Source: Microbacterium maritypicum
GTDB taxonomy: Bacteria > Actinomycetota > Actinomycetes > Actinomycetales > Microbacteriaceae
Assembly (NCBI RefSeq): GCF_008868125.1
Contig: NZ_WAAQ01000001.1
Coordinates: 372,001 to 436,000, forward strand
Direction of reading: 5' to 3'
Length of the DNA: 64,000 nt
Each line of letters begins with the position of its first letter. The first letter of the stretch is position 1. The position numbers and the translations under genes are program-made. Positions 8,055 through 16,513 of this stretch are shown one piece after another. The notes under the pieces are model-generated. The model was not told the origin of the DNA and did not search any database. It saw only the letters and a list, made by a program, of their open reading frames with translations.

Positions 8055-9506
8055 ATGTCCAGTCACCTCCTGAAGAACTCCGCGCGGCTGCAGAACTTCA
8101 TCGGCGGCCGCTACGTGTCCGCGAGCGGCGCCGACCGCATGCCGCTCGTCGATCCTGTCACCGAAGAGACCTACGGGGAGCTCCCGGTATCGGACGGCAG
8201 CGACGTGGATGCCGCCTACGCCGCCGCATCCGCCGCCTTCCCGATCTGGCGCGACACCACGCCCGGCGAACGGCAGCTGGCGCTGTTCCGCATCGCCGAC
8301 GAGATGGAGGCGCGAGCGGAGGAGTTCGCCGACCTCGAGTCGCAGGACACCGGCAAGCCGCGTGCCAGCCTCGTCGCGGACGAGATCATGCAGTCCGTCG
8401 ATCAGCTGCGCTTCTTCGCGGGTGCGGCGCGAAGCCTCGAGGGCAGGGCTGCGGGGGAGTACCTCGCCGGTCACACCTCCTTCGTGCGGCGCGAACCCGT
8501 CGGCGTGATCGGCCAGGTCACGCCGTGGAACTACCCGCTGAACATGGCGGTGTGGAAGATCGCTCCCGCGCTCGCCGCCGGCAACACGGTCGTGCTGAAG
8601 CCCGCGGAGTCGACGCCGCTCACCACCCTGCTGCTCGCCGAGATCGTCGCGCTGCACACGCCGGCCGGCACGCTCAACGTGGTGCTCGGAGACAGGGACA
8701 CGGGTGTCGCGCTCGTGGAGCACCCCACGCCGCAGATGGTCGCGATCACCGGTTCGGTGCGTGCGGGCATGGCGGTCGCGCGTTCGGCGGCCGACGACGT
8801 CAAGCGCGTGCACCTCGAGCTCGGCGGCAAGGCTCCGGCGATCGTGTTCGCCGATGCGTCGATCGACAAGGCCGTCGAGGGCATCATCACCGGCGCGTTC
8901 TTCAACGGCGGACAGGACTGCACCGCTGCCACCCGGGTGCTGGTGCACGCCTCGCGGCACGATGAGCTGATCGCCGCGCTGGTCGCCAGGGCGAAGACCC
9001 ACGCCCGCACCGGCGGCCCGCGCGAGGAGGGGGTGCTGTACGGCCCGCTGAGCAGTGCGGCACAGCTCGCGCAGGTGCAGGGCTTCATCGATCGCCTGCC
9101 CGCGCACGCGACGATCGAGACCGGCGGACGCCGCCAGGGCGACCGCGGCTACTTCTGGGAGCCCACGATCGTGTCGGGCGTGCGACAGGACGACGAGGTC
9201 GTGCAGGGAGAGATCTTCGGACCGGTGCTCACGGTGCAGGCGTTCTCCGAGGACGCCGAGGCCCTGGAGATGGCCAACGACGTGCCCTACGCGCTCGCCG
9301 CGTCGGTGTGGACGACCGATCATGCCAGGGCGATGCGCTTCTCGCGTGATCTCGATTTCGGCTGCGTGTGGATCAACACCCACATCCCGTTCGTGTCGGA
9401 CATGCCGCACGGCGGATTCAAGCACTCCGGCTACGGCAAGGATCTGTCGCAGTACGGTTTCGACGACTACACCCGCATCAAGCACGTGATGAGCGCACTC
9501 GACTGA
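8055..9506 (+). CDS. Aldehyde dehydrogenase, gamma-aminobutyraldehyde type
   Basis: A 483-residue NAD(P)-dependent aldehyde dehydrogenase. The catalytic Cys is residue 289 in FNGGQDCTAATR and the general-base Glu is residue 255 in LELGGKAP. The GQVTPWNYPLNMAVWK motif near residue 155 shapes the cofactor site. The GGQDCTA variant around the nucleophile is characteristic of the gamma-aminobutyraldehyde/betaine aldehyde group (PatD/YdcW-like). It probably converts 4-aminobutanal to GABA, completing putrescine-type catabolism with the oxidase at 6056-7459. There is no Shine-Dalgarno; a TACGAT box sits 6 nt before ATG. Confidence 0.9.
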   Translation: MSSHLLKNSARLQNFIGGRYVSASGADRMPLVDPVTEETYGELPVSDGSDVDAAYAAASAAFPIWRDTTPGERQLALFRIADEMEARAEEFADLESQDTGKPRASLVADEIMQSVDQLRFFAGAARSLEGRAAGEYLAGHTSFVRREPVGVIGQVTPWNYPLNMAVWKIAPALAAGNTVVLKPAESTPLTTLLLAEIVALHTPAGTLNVVLGDRDTGVALVEHPTPQMVAITGSVRAGMAVARSAADDVKRVHLELGGKAPAIVFADASIDKAVEGIITGAFFNGGQDCTAATRVLVHASRHDELIAALVARAKTHARTGGPREEGVLYGPLSSAAQLAQVQGFIDRLPAHATIETGGRRQGDRGYFWEPTIVSGVRQDDEVVQGEIFGPVLTVQAFSEDAEALEMANDVPYALAASVWTTDHARAMRFSRDLDFGCVWINTHIPFVSDMPHGGFKHSGYGKDLSQYGFDDYTRIKHVMSALD

Positions 9507-9545
9507 GGCGGCGGCCGGCGGCGTGCCCTCAGGCGGTCAGGACCT

Positions 9546-10070
9546 TCACACGGGGAGTGTCTTCACGCGGCGGTGCTCGCGCAGGGTGAACTGAGGACGC
9601 TCCTCGATCTTGATCGCGCCGTCTTCGAGCCAGCCGTGACGGGCGTAGAAGGCGTCGGCGCGCTCGTTGCCGTCGAGCACCCACAGGTAGGCGCGGTCGT
9701 GACCGGCCTCGGTGATCCGCTGCTCGGCGGCTACGAGCAGGGCATGACCCGCGCCGGTGGACCAGGCGGAAGGGTCGGCGTAGATGCCGTACACCTCTCC
9801 GTCGGCGAGGCCGTCGGGGTCGCGGCCCGAGCCGAGTGACGCCCAGCCGATGAGGCGGTCGTCGCGCACGGCGACGAGCGTGCCCAGGCTCGTCGGCAGC
9901 GGCTCGGCGAGTATGCGCCGCCAGCCCGCGGCTCTCTCATCGACGGAGAGGCCGTCGAGCACGGACTGGTCGATGAGTCCTCGATAGGCGGCCTGCCACG
10001 AACGCACGTGCACGCCGGCGATGTCTTCGGCGTCTTCGGCGCGTGCGTCGCGGATCACCAGTGCACTCAT
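9546..10070 (-). CDS. GNAT family N-acetyltransferase
   Basis: A 174-residue acetyltransferase of the GCN5 fold. The N-terminus IRDARAEDAEDIAGVHVRSWQAAYRG is the usual strand 1/helix 1 of RimI-like enzymes. The acetyl-CoA loop corresponds to about residues 95-120 (DPSAWSTGAGHALLVAAEQ) and the final helix to ADAFYARHGW. It has no operon partner: it is convergent with the dehydrogenase and separated from the M23 gene by 51 bp. TAGGGT stands 6 nt before ATG 10070. The substrate is unknown. Confidence 0.87.
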   Translation of the reverse strand: MSALVIRDARAEDAEDIAGVHVRSWQAAYRGLIDQSVLDGLSVDERAAGWRRILAEPLPTSLGTLVAVRDDRLIGWASLGSGRDPDGLADGEVYGIYADPSAWSTGAGHALLVAAEQRITEAGHDRAYLWVLDGNERADAFYARHGWLEDGAIKIEERPQFTLREHRRVKTLPV

Positions 10071-10121
10071 CCCGCCACCCTACGGTGATCACAGAGGCGG
10101 CGTGGGGTCGTGCGGTGCCGG

Positions 10122-11375
10122 TCAGCTCACGTTCTTCTTGAGCCACGGAAGCGGGTCGACCGCCACCGTGTTGATGTGGACCTCGAAGTGCAGGCACGAA
10201 CCGAACACGTACCCTGTCGAGCCGACGTCGCCGATGTACTGGCCTTCCTCGACGCAGTCTCCGACCTCGACCGCGCGACTGCCGTAGGTCATGTGCGAGT
10301 AGACGGTGCTCACGGCCTGCCCGTCGACGATGCTCTCGATCTGGATCGTGACGCCGTAACCCTGGTAGCTCTCGGTGGACCGCGAGACGCAGCCCTTCAT
10401 CGCTGCGTTGATGGGGGTGCCGATGGGGGCGGCGAAGTCCTGGCCGAGGTGGGATCGGCCCGGCCGCGAGGCGCCGAAGCCATCGGTGAACGAGTAGGTC
10501 CCGTCTGCCATCGGCATCACGATGCGTCCGGCGAGAGGGATGTCCATCGCGCTGGAGAGAGGCATGCCGGCGGCGACGGCAGCGGCAGCGGCGCGGGAGC
10601 GGGTCTCCTTGATCTCCTCGGGCGTCGTCGCGGAGAAGTTCCCCCGGGGATCGATCTGGGCCCGGATTCCCGCCTTCGCCGTGTACGACTGCGCGGTTCC
10701 TTCGGCTGCGGTGGAGACGCTGGCGCTGGCGTTGGCGGCCTGGCCGCCGACGGGGTTGAGTGCGGGAAGAGCCGCGCCGGAGATCAGCACGCCGATCGCC
10801 AGTGTGGCACCAAGTGCCTTCGCCCTCGCCCACCGGCGCTTCTCCCGGCGCACCAGAGCTCGAGAAGTCGGCGCCGTCGGCGCAGCCAGGTGTCGCGGGC
10901 GCAGACGAGGATCCCAGGAGCGGGGAGCGCGGGGTGCCTGTGGGGTGGCCGGAGGGGCGTCGGAGGAAGGGGTGGGCGCTGCGGAGGAGGTGGGGGCTGC
11001 CTCGGGGGCGAGGGCCGCCTCTGGTGCGGGTGCTGCCTCGGGTGCTGGGGTGGGCAGTGCTGCCTCGGGCGTGGGTGCTGCCTCGGGTGTGGGAGTCGCC
11101 TCGGTTGCGGTTGCGGTTGCGGTTGCGGGGGCTGCCTCTGATGCCGGGGTGGGGTCAGCCGCGGAAGGGGTGTCGCGGGCGGAGGAGGCATCACCCGGAG
11201 TGGCTGCTTCGAGCGCAGAAGCAGCACGAACTGCATTCGCCCGGCGGGAACTCCGTGTATCCGCGGTGGCGGAGCGCCTCAGGTCGCGCCGCAAGAGCGG
11301 TCGCGTCGAGTCAGGGACTTGTGCGGGGGCTTCCGAGGCGTCGTGATCGCGCTCGGGTGGCAGGGAGTTCGTGAC
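10122..11375 (-). CDS. M23-fold (LytM) peptidase-like exported cell-wall protein
   Basis: A long Ala/Pro/Glu/Thr-rich N-terminal stretch is followed by a membrane segment (about ALGATLAIGVLISGAALPAL) and a C-terminal LytM domain. HLGQDF supplies the first zinc ligands, but the usual HLH catalytic pair reads CLH, so the base is replaced by Cys. Start choice is uncertain: the frame opens with TTG at 11471, which is itself the -35 hexamer of a good promoter, so translation must start later. A Shine-Dalgarno GGAAGG (11386-11381) lies 5 nt before a GTC codon at 11375, where a GTG would be expected. No ATG or GTG follows in frame before the domain. The role is probably peptidoglycan hydrolysis or activation. 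Confidence 0.8.
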   Translation of the reverse strand, partial: VTNSLPPERDHDASEAPAQVPDSTRPLLRRDLRRSATADTRSSRRANAVRAASALEAATPGDASSARDTPSAADPTPASEAAPATATATATEATPTPEAAPTPEAALPTPAPEAAPAPEAALAPEAAPTSSAAPTPSSDAPPATPQAPRAPRSWDPRLRPRHLAAPTAPTSRALVRREKRRWARAKALGATLAIGVLISGAALPALNPVGGQAANASASVSTAAEGTAQSYTAKAGIRAQIDPRGNFSATTPEEIKETRSRAAAAAVAAGMPLSSAMDIPLAGRIVMPMADGTYSFTDGFGASRPGRSHLGQDFAAPIGTPINAAMKGCVSRSTESYQGYGVTIQIESIVDGQAVSTVYSHMTYGSRAVEVGDCVEEGQYIGDVGSTGYVFGSCLHFEVHINTVAVDPLPWLKKNVS

Positions 11376-11442
11376 GGGGTCCTTCCGGGAGGCAGGTGTG
11401 CGCGGCGGGCGATCCCCCCGGATGCCACCGTTACCGATCTGT

Positions 11443-11471
11443 AATCTAATTCGCGAAGTCGAGAGCGTCAA
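11443..11471 (-). promoter_or_regulatory. Sigma70-type promoter of the M23 gene
   Basis: TTGACG (11471-11466), a 17-nt spacer and TAGATT (11448-11443) on the - strand. The expected transcription start is near 11436. It sets an upstream limit for the start codon of the M23 gene. Confidence 0.65.
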
Positions 11472-11746
11472 ATCGAGAGCGCATGGATCGAGATCACACG
11501 TCGCGGAGGGGTGCTCGGGCTTCGATCGACCTCGGTGCCTGTGTGTTGCGGAGGACGATGCACCGATTCTGCGCCGGGAGCCCGACGTCCGGGCGAGCCG
11601 TGGGGCACGATCTGCCGTACGTGGGGAAAGGCGGGAATCCGCCTCGCCTGTGGAGGAGTCGCGGACCTCGTATGAGTTCCGAAATATTGCTCTGAACTGG
11701 CCTTATCCGGCAGTGAATGTCGGTGGCCCCGGGTTGACTTGCGCGT

Positions 11747-13075
11747 ATGACAACCCCGGTGGAGATGCTCGGTCAGACGGCCGCTGATCTGGACGCGCTG
11801 CTGCGCTCCGACGTGGTGGTGGGGTTGCCGGATGACGCGAAGATGCAGCTCTTGCGTGTGGCGGGGGAGGTGCTGCGGCGCGTGGAGGCGCTGGTCGTGG
11901 AGACGGTCGCGTCTGTCGATGCGCGCCCGGCCGGGTCGGGTGCGGTGGCATTCTGCGGTCGATTCGGGTGTCGGACGATGGGCGAGCTGCTGCAGAGGGT
12001 GCTGCGGACGGATGCCGCTGGCGCTGGTCGAGTGGTGAAGGCGGCGAAGGCCGTGCGTCGCGAGGTGGAGCTGTCGTCGGGGGTTCGCTTGCCGGCGCGG
12101 TGGCCGGCGATGCGGGCGGCGATGCTCGACGGGGCGGTGGGGGTGGCCGGGCTGCTGGCAGCGACAGGACCGGTGGAACACGCTGCGGTCCGGGTCGGTA
12201 CAGCTGACCGGCTGCTCGCAGATGCGGAGCTTGCGGCGTATGCCCGCGGATGCGCGGTCGCTGCCCAGGGGGCGGACGACGGCCGTCGCGCCGACGCGGA
12301 TGCGGCTGTCGACGGCGAAGAGGCACCACCGGCGACGCCGGAAGACCTCCGGATCCTGGCGCAGGTGATCGTGCAGTACCTCGACCCCGACGGCGCGGAG
12401 CCGGCAGACGACATCGCGATGCGCGCCCGAGGGATCATCCTGGGCCGGGCGAAAGACGGGGTGATCCCGATCCGGGGCGGGCTGCTGCCCGAGGTCGCGG
12501 GACAGCTGCAGCGAATCTTCGACGCCTATCTGAACCCGAGAGTCGACGGGCCATCCGCGCCCGGGGTCGTCGTCTTCCAGCCGTCCGTCCTGGTCGACCA
12601 CGATGAGGCCGCCTTCACCGGGGCGGTGGGGGGGAACAGGCGACGATGCCCTTCCCTCCGACGATGCCCTTCCCTCCGACGATCCCGCCCGGATGGTCGA
12701 CACCCGGTCCCGCGCACAGAAGCAGCACGACACCCTCGCCGCGGTGCTGGGGATCGCTGCGCGGCACGATGAGATGCCCCGTCTCGGTGGCGCCGCACCG
12801 ACTCTGGTCGTGACCGTCACCGCCGACGACTACATCGCCGGGCGTGGGTGGGCGCACGTCGACGGTATCGACGTCCCCGTATCCGTGCGTACCGCCGCAC
12901 ACACCGCCTGCGCGGGTGGAGTGCAGCGGGTGCTGTTCGACCCGGCAGGGCGCATCATCGGAATCGACACCTCCGACCGGATCTTCAGCGCCCATCAACG
13001 CCGGGCGATCACTCTCCGTGACCGCGAATGCCTGGTCCGGCGGGAGCGCCTCCGCTTCGACGGATGTCACGGGTT
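11747..13075 (+). pseudogene. DUF222 (13E12 repeat) HNH-endonuclease-type gene, frameshifted and truncated
   Basis: The N-terminal DUF222 domain is clear (from TTPVEMLGQTAADLDALL through a helical region to LPEVAGQLQRIFDAYLNPRV). At a run of seven G (12628-12634) the frame shifts; removing one G restores the frame, which then continues through two in-frame copies of an 18-bp repeat (DDALPS twice) to RMVDTRSRAQKQHDTLAAVL and HQRRAITLRDREC. A second shift follows near 13035 (SGGSASASTDV in another frame matches the expected PGC-x-PAS-TDVHH start of the HNH domain). Homology ends at about 13070, exactly before the HNH catalytic histidines. DUF222 genes are very abundant in Actinobacteria; this copy is dead. 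Confidence 0.85.
12639..12680 (+). repeat. 18-bp tandem repeat in the DUF222 pseudogene
   Basis: The unit GACGATGCCCTTCCCTCC occurs twice, followed by a partial GACGAT. The period is a multiple of three and encodes DDALPS, so it adds residues without shifting the frame. It lies just after the G7 run. Confidence 0.8.
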
Positions 13076-13188
13076 AGCGTTTTTGCGATACTTGCGGCTT
13101 CCATGAGCCGATTAGCATCGACATCCATTTCCGCCGTGTGTGCGAGAGCAAGTTCTCGCGGAAACTCAATCGAGATTGGTGTTTTCAT
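13070..13188 (-). pseudogene. Start of an unknown small gene, cut off at the DUF222 junction
   Basis: ATG at 13188 opens a frame whose first ~40 codons are markedly less GC-rich than the flanks (MKTPISIEFPRELALAHTAE, then MDVDANRLMEAASIAKTLTRD). The unrelated DUF222 sequence begins near 13070, so the 3' part is lost. It lies just downstream of a terminator on the same strand. There is no clear ribosome-binding site. It could be an immunity or accessory gene of the neighbouring bacteriocin-like remnant, but no family is recognised. Confidence 0.35.
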
Positions 13189-13197
13189 TGCAGAGAA

Positions 13198-13231
13198 GAC
13201 CGGTAGCTCCGCAAGTACGGAACTACCGGTC
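13198..13231 (-). terminator. Terminator after the bacteriocin-like remnant
   Basis: Arms 13198-13211 and 13218-13231 form a 14-bp stem with a 6-nt loop. The single non-Watson-Crick position is a G-U pair in the - strand RNA but a C-A mismatch in the + strand RNA, so the hairpin belongs to the - strand. A pyrimidine-rich UUCUCU tail follows. Confidence 0.7.
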
Positions 13232-13241
13232 AATCCTTTCG

Positions 13242-13505
13242 TTAGCTCATCGAGTAGAACTTGTTCTCGAATCCGCCCATCACGATGCCGCCAGCGATGG
13301 CACCGGCGAGTCCGATGGAGCTTGCGGCGGCGATGACGCCGCCCCGGACCTGCCACTTGATTTTCTGGTGGTACGAGTTCCGGAGTCCCGCGTAGTAGGC
13401 TCGTTCGCCTGCCACCTGTCCGGCACCGTAGAGCCCCCCGCCGGCCGCCATCGCCCCGGCGATGATTCCGACCACGGCGCCGACCCCGATTGCGCCGTCG
13501 ATGTT
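13242..13505 (-). pseudogene. Gly-rich hydrophobic bacteriocin-like peptide, N-terminus lost
   Basis: The last ~85 codons of this frame encode a peptide quite unlike the neighbouring frames. There is a Gly/Ala-rich hydrophobic stretch (GAIGVGAVVGIIAGAMAAGG), a hydrophilic linker with Tyr and Lys (GERAYYAGLRNSYHQKIKW), a second Gly/Ala stretch (GGVIAAASSIGLAGAIAGG) and a short tail GFENKFYSMS before TGA. Repeated GxxxG motifs resemble class IIb two-peptide or circular bacteriocins. Upstream, near 13505, the sequence changes abruptly into an IS5 transposase fragment read on the other strand, so leader and start are gone. No maturation or immunity gene is intact nearby. Assignment is by composition only. 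Confidence 0.5.
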
Positions 13506-13916
13506 GTCATCCTGACGCCCGGCCAGGCCGCTGACACATGCATGCTGTCCGCGACGCTGGAACAGATCCGCGTGCCGGTCGGACACGGGCGGCCACGCAC
13601 TCGTCCGGACCGAGTGATGGCCGACAAGGGCTATCCGTCCCGGGCGAACCGGGCATGGCTGCGCGAGCGTGGCATCGCCGCGACGATTCCCGAGCGTGAT
13701 GATCAGATCGCCCACCGCCGCAAGCGCCGCGGCCGCCCGATCGACTTCGGCGACGAACAACGGCACCGCTACCGCGGCCGCAACGTCGTCGAGCGCTGCT
13801 TCAACAAGCTCAAGCAATGGCGCGGCATCGCCATGCGATCAGACAAGCTCGCTCGCAACTACCACGCCGGCCTCTGCCTCGCCGCAACCCTCCATTGGCT
13901 CACCAGCACGAGCTGA
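13503..13916 (+). pseudogene. IS5-family transposase, 5'-truncated
   Basis: About 137 residues match the C-terminal half of IS5-type DDE transposases: a TPGQAADTCML region, the ADKGYPSRANR segment carrying the second catalytic Asp, and RNVVERCFNKLKQWRGIA with the catalytic Glu, ending in HWLTSTS. The first catalytic Asp and all of the N-terminus are missing. The left junction abuts the bacteriocin-like remnant at about 13500. It cannot transpose on its own. Confidence 0.88.
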
Positions 13917-13918
13917 GC

Positions 13919-14350
13919 TCAGAACTCCTGGAATGCGGGCGCTTGAGCGCGCTGCGTGGTCGTGGCCTGGACGTTCAAGCCAGTGCGCCAGTTCGGATAC
14001 ACCCGGAACCCACGCTTTCCTGGCCGCCTTCCTGACGTGATGCCGAGTGCAGTGAGACGCGCGCCAGTGAACCGGAACACCCCTCGTCGATCATGTTGCG
14101 CCACGAAGACAAGCAGCCCCGCAGCGGGATCGTCATCGCTGAACGGCGTCGTGTTCCCATCCGCGTGTCGTTGCCAGAACGCGACGAAGGCACCCGGCTC
14201 GGTCGGGATGTTACGCGCAGTCCGGATATGCCAGACCTCTTCACCGATCTGGACAATCCCGGACTCGTAGTCGCTGTTCTGCATCTCGGGAATCACTTCA
14301 GCGGTCACGACCACCTCAGCCGAATACGCCGCGAAGGCATTGAACCGCAT
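13919..14350 (-). CDS. MepB family protein
   Basis: About 143 residues from ATG 14350. An open frame runs further upstream to 14518, but its extra part is Arg/Gly-rich and overlaps a direct repeat, so I prefer the internal ATG; a ribosome-binding site is not obvious. The body has the MepB pattern: YESGIVQIGEEVWHIRTARN, then a region with PTEPGAFVAFWQR, PFSDDD, and a C-terminal GKRGFRVYPNW followed by a QRAQAPAFQEF tail. MepB proteins accompany the MepA multidrug efflux gene in Staphylococcus and have no settled function. No mepA or mepR is nearby here. It ends 2 bp after the IS5 fragment on the opposite strand. Confidence 0.72.
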   Translation of the reverse strand: MRFNAFAAYSAEVVVTAEVIPEMQNSDYESGIVQIGEEVWHIRTARNIPTEPGAFVAFWQRHADGNTTPFSDDDPAAGLLVFVAQHDRRGVFRFTGARLTALGITSGRRPGKRGFRVYPNWRTGLNVQATTTQRAQAPAFQEF

Positions 14351-14396
14351 GCAGCCACGATATCTTGCCGAGCCGTCAGGCACGGGCCAGCGACCC

Positions 14397-14422
14397 TGAG
14401 CTCCTTTAGCAACACGGCCTAG
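14397..14422 (+). repeat. 26-bp direct repeat, left copy
   Basis: The repeat (TGAGCTCCTTTAGCA then ACACGGCCTAG) recurs at 20251-20276 with one mismatch and in the same orientation, 5,854 bp apart. The flanks outside the 26 bp do not match. The two copies bracket the peptide/exporter cassette and the decayed region. Confidence 0.85.
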
Positions 14423-14574
14423 GACGGCATCCCCCGTTGCCGCGTGGACCCGGTGGATCTTGCCACCTCGTCTCCCCCTCAAACCGCGCCGACCTAGGGT
14501 ATTGAAGCCGTAGCCCACGGTCTCATCATCATCCGCGTGGGCGAGGTCGCCTCAGGTAAGGCAGGCCACGAGAC

Positions 14575-16512
14575 TCAGCTACGGAGATTCTCTGCGGGGC
14601 GAAGACGCGCCGCACGGATCGAGGCCAAGCCACCACCGCCTGCCCCGACAATCATGCCAACGGCGATGGCGAGGGGAAGGAGGACGACATCGAACACGGG
14701 CGCCCATCGTTGAGTCACGGTCACCACTAAAATTGCGGCCATACCGAGCAGGAGCCCGGCGACCCCTCCGACGAAGCCGATGTACGCAGACTCGAGAGTG
14801 ATGAGCGCCCCGATCTGGCGATCCCGAGCCCCGAGCGCCTTGCGCATGCCAATCTCGCCTCGCCGTGCGTTGACGGCCAAGAGCGTCGCATTCATGAGAG
14901 CGGCGATAGCCACAATCAGGGCAAGTAGCGTGAACGCTATAAGCGTTGTCTGCACCCCTTGTTCCACTTGTCCTCTCAGCTGAGCAGAATCGGTCGGCGC
15001 GGCGACGACGATCTGCTCAGGCTGGAACGGGTTCAGCGCAGAGGGCAATTGCTTAGCGACCTGCTGTGCTGCGCCGGCAGACGTCACAGCCAGCATGGTC
15101 ACATCGATGGGCCCTCCCGCCGTGAGGTCATCACGAGGTCCGACGACGACTTCGCCTCGCAGCAAGGGGAGTCGCGACGACTCGGTGATGATGCCTGCCA
15201 CAACGTACGAGATCCCATCGACGAGGATGGTCGGCGCACTGTCGATGCTACTGAGTTGCAGATCCTTCGCGAGGAGGTCGCCAATATAGGCTTCGCCGGC
15301 CTCGAGCGGCCCCCGGTGCCATGGCGCCTCGTCGATGGAAAGACGTGCGGCGGCGGCGATATGTCCGATGGCGACATGCGGTTGGATCTGCCGTGATTCG
15401 GCGAAGGTCGAGACTGTGCTGGCACGGAGATCGATGACGGCAGCTGCCGCATCCACCCCACTCAGTTGTTCAACTCTCTCCGGGATCGTCTCAAGCGGGG
15501 GGGAGTTGGGGACTCCCGTCGACCACCGCGCGGAGACTTCGCGATTGAGATGTGCATCGAAAGTGGCTGAAACCTGTGCCCTGGCCGATGCGGAGAGCCC
15601 CAAGGTCGTGATTGTCAATGCCACCGCGATAGCGACAGCTAGACCCTGCCCTAGCGTCTGGAACTTTCGCGACACCACGGACGCCCATGCGTCGCGTAGC
15701 ATGTCGACGAACCGAATGCGCCCCTTCGACTGAGCATCTTCCTCCTCGCGAGCCCGGGGAAAACGCGAACTGGCTGAGCCCTGAAGAGACTGACCGGCGG
15801 AGTCCGACTCCGAATTCGAGCCCGAACTCACCTGTTGCACATCCGAGACAAGTTTGCCGTCTGCGATGTGGATCACGCGACGAGCACGCTCCGCCACTTC
15901 GGTGGAATGAGTGACGACGATGACTGTCGCCCCCTCATGATTGATGCGTTGAAGCTCATCCAAGACTCGAGCCGCGTTAGCCGAATCAAGGTTCCCGGTC
16001 GGTTCATCGGCGAGGATCAGTTTCGCGTCGCCGGCGATGGCTCGGGCGATGGCAATACGCTGCCGCTGCCCGCCGGATAGCGTCGACGTGCTCTGAAATG
16101 CGCGGTCGCTGAGGCCAACCGAGTCAATTGCGCGTCGGACTTTCTCACGGCGCTCCGCGCGTCGCATTCCCCGGTACAACAGATTCAATTCGACGCTGTG
16201 CGCGGCCGGTCTGCCCTCAAGCAGGTGGAAGGCCTGGAATATGAAGCCAATCGTGCGAGCGCGTACGCTCGAGGAACGGCGACCATCGCTGGCCCGAGTA
16301 TCCCCGCCGTCGAGAACGTAGGTTCCAGACGTCGCATCATCGAGCAGACCCAGAATGTTCATCAAGGTGGTCTTGCCCCCACCCGAAGGCCCGACGACGG
16401 CGACGAACTCGCCCTGGGTTATGTCGAGGTCGATACCGCGCAGCGCCTCGACATCAGGACTGCCTGGGGAAGAGTAGGTTCGACGCACTCCCCGCAGCCG
16501 AATCAATGCCAC
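14575..16512 (-). CDS. MacB-type ABC exporter (ATPase-permease fusion)
   Basis: A 645-residue protein starting at GTG 16512, one base after the stop of the membrane-fusion gene. The N-terminal ATPase has Walker [10 protein letters not shown] at residues 41-49, a signature [14 protein letters not shown] near 145 and Walker [14 protein letters not shown] Ser/Asp-rich linker leads to the first membrane span (around [19 protein letters not shown]), an extracytoplasmic domain of about 230 residues, and three C-terminal spans with the FtsX/MacB_PCD motif [27 protein letters not shown]. It would couple ATP hydrolysis to mechanotransmission, expelling a peptide or drug with the upstream adaptor. A longer TTG-initiated frame is less likely because it would overlap the adaptor gene. 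Confidence 0.92.
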   Translation of the reverse strand: MALIRLRGVRRTYSSPGSPDVEALRGIDLDITQGEFVAVVGPSGGGKTTLMNILGLLDDATSGTYVLDGGDTRASDGRRSSSVRARTIGFIFQAFHLLEGRPAAHSVELNLLYRGMRRAERREKVRRAIDSVGLSDRAFQSTSTLSGGQRQRIAIARAIAGDAKLILADEPTGNLDSANAARVLDELQRINHEGATVIVVTHSTEVAERARRVIHIADGKLVSDVQQVSSGSNSESDSAGQSLQGSASSRFPRAREEEDAQSKGRIRFVDMLRDAWASVVSRKFQTLGQGLAVAIAVALTITTLGLSASARAQVSATFDAHLNREVSARWSTGVPNSPPLETIPERVEQLSGVDAAAAVIDLRASTVSTFAESRQIQPHVAIGHIAAAARLSIDEAPWHRGPLEAGEAYIGDLLAKDLQLSSIDSAPTILVDGISYVVAGIITESSRLPLLRGEVVVGPRDDLTAGGPIDVTMLAVTSAGAAQQVAKQLPSALNPFQPEQIVVAAPTDSAQLRGQVEQGVQTTLIAFTLLALIVAIAALMNATLLAVNARRGEIGMRKALGARDRQIGALITLESAYIGFVGGVAGLLLGMAAILVVTVTQRWAPVFDVVLLPLAIAVGMIVGAGGGGLASIRAARLRPAENLRS

Positions 16513-16513
16513 G

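Noticed and set aside
13140..13502. The 5' part of the long + strand frame leading into the IS5 transposase
   Set aside because: It is the complement of the bacteriocin-like remnant and terminator and has no transposase similarity; only the part from about 13503 is real.
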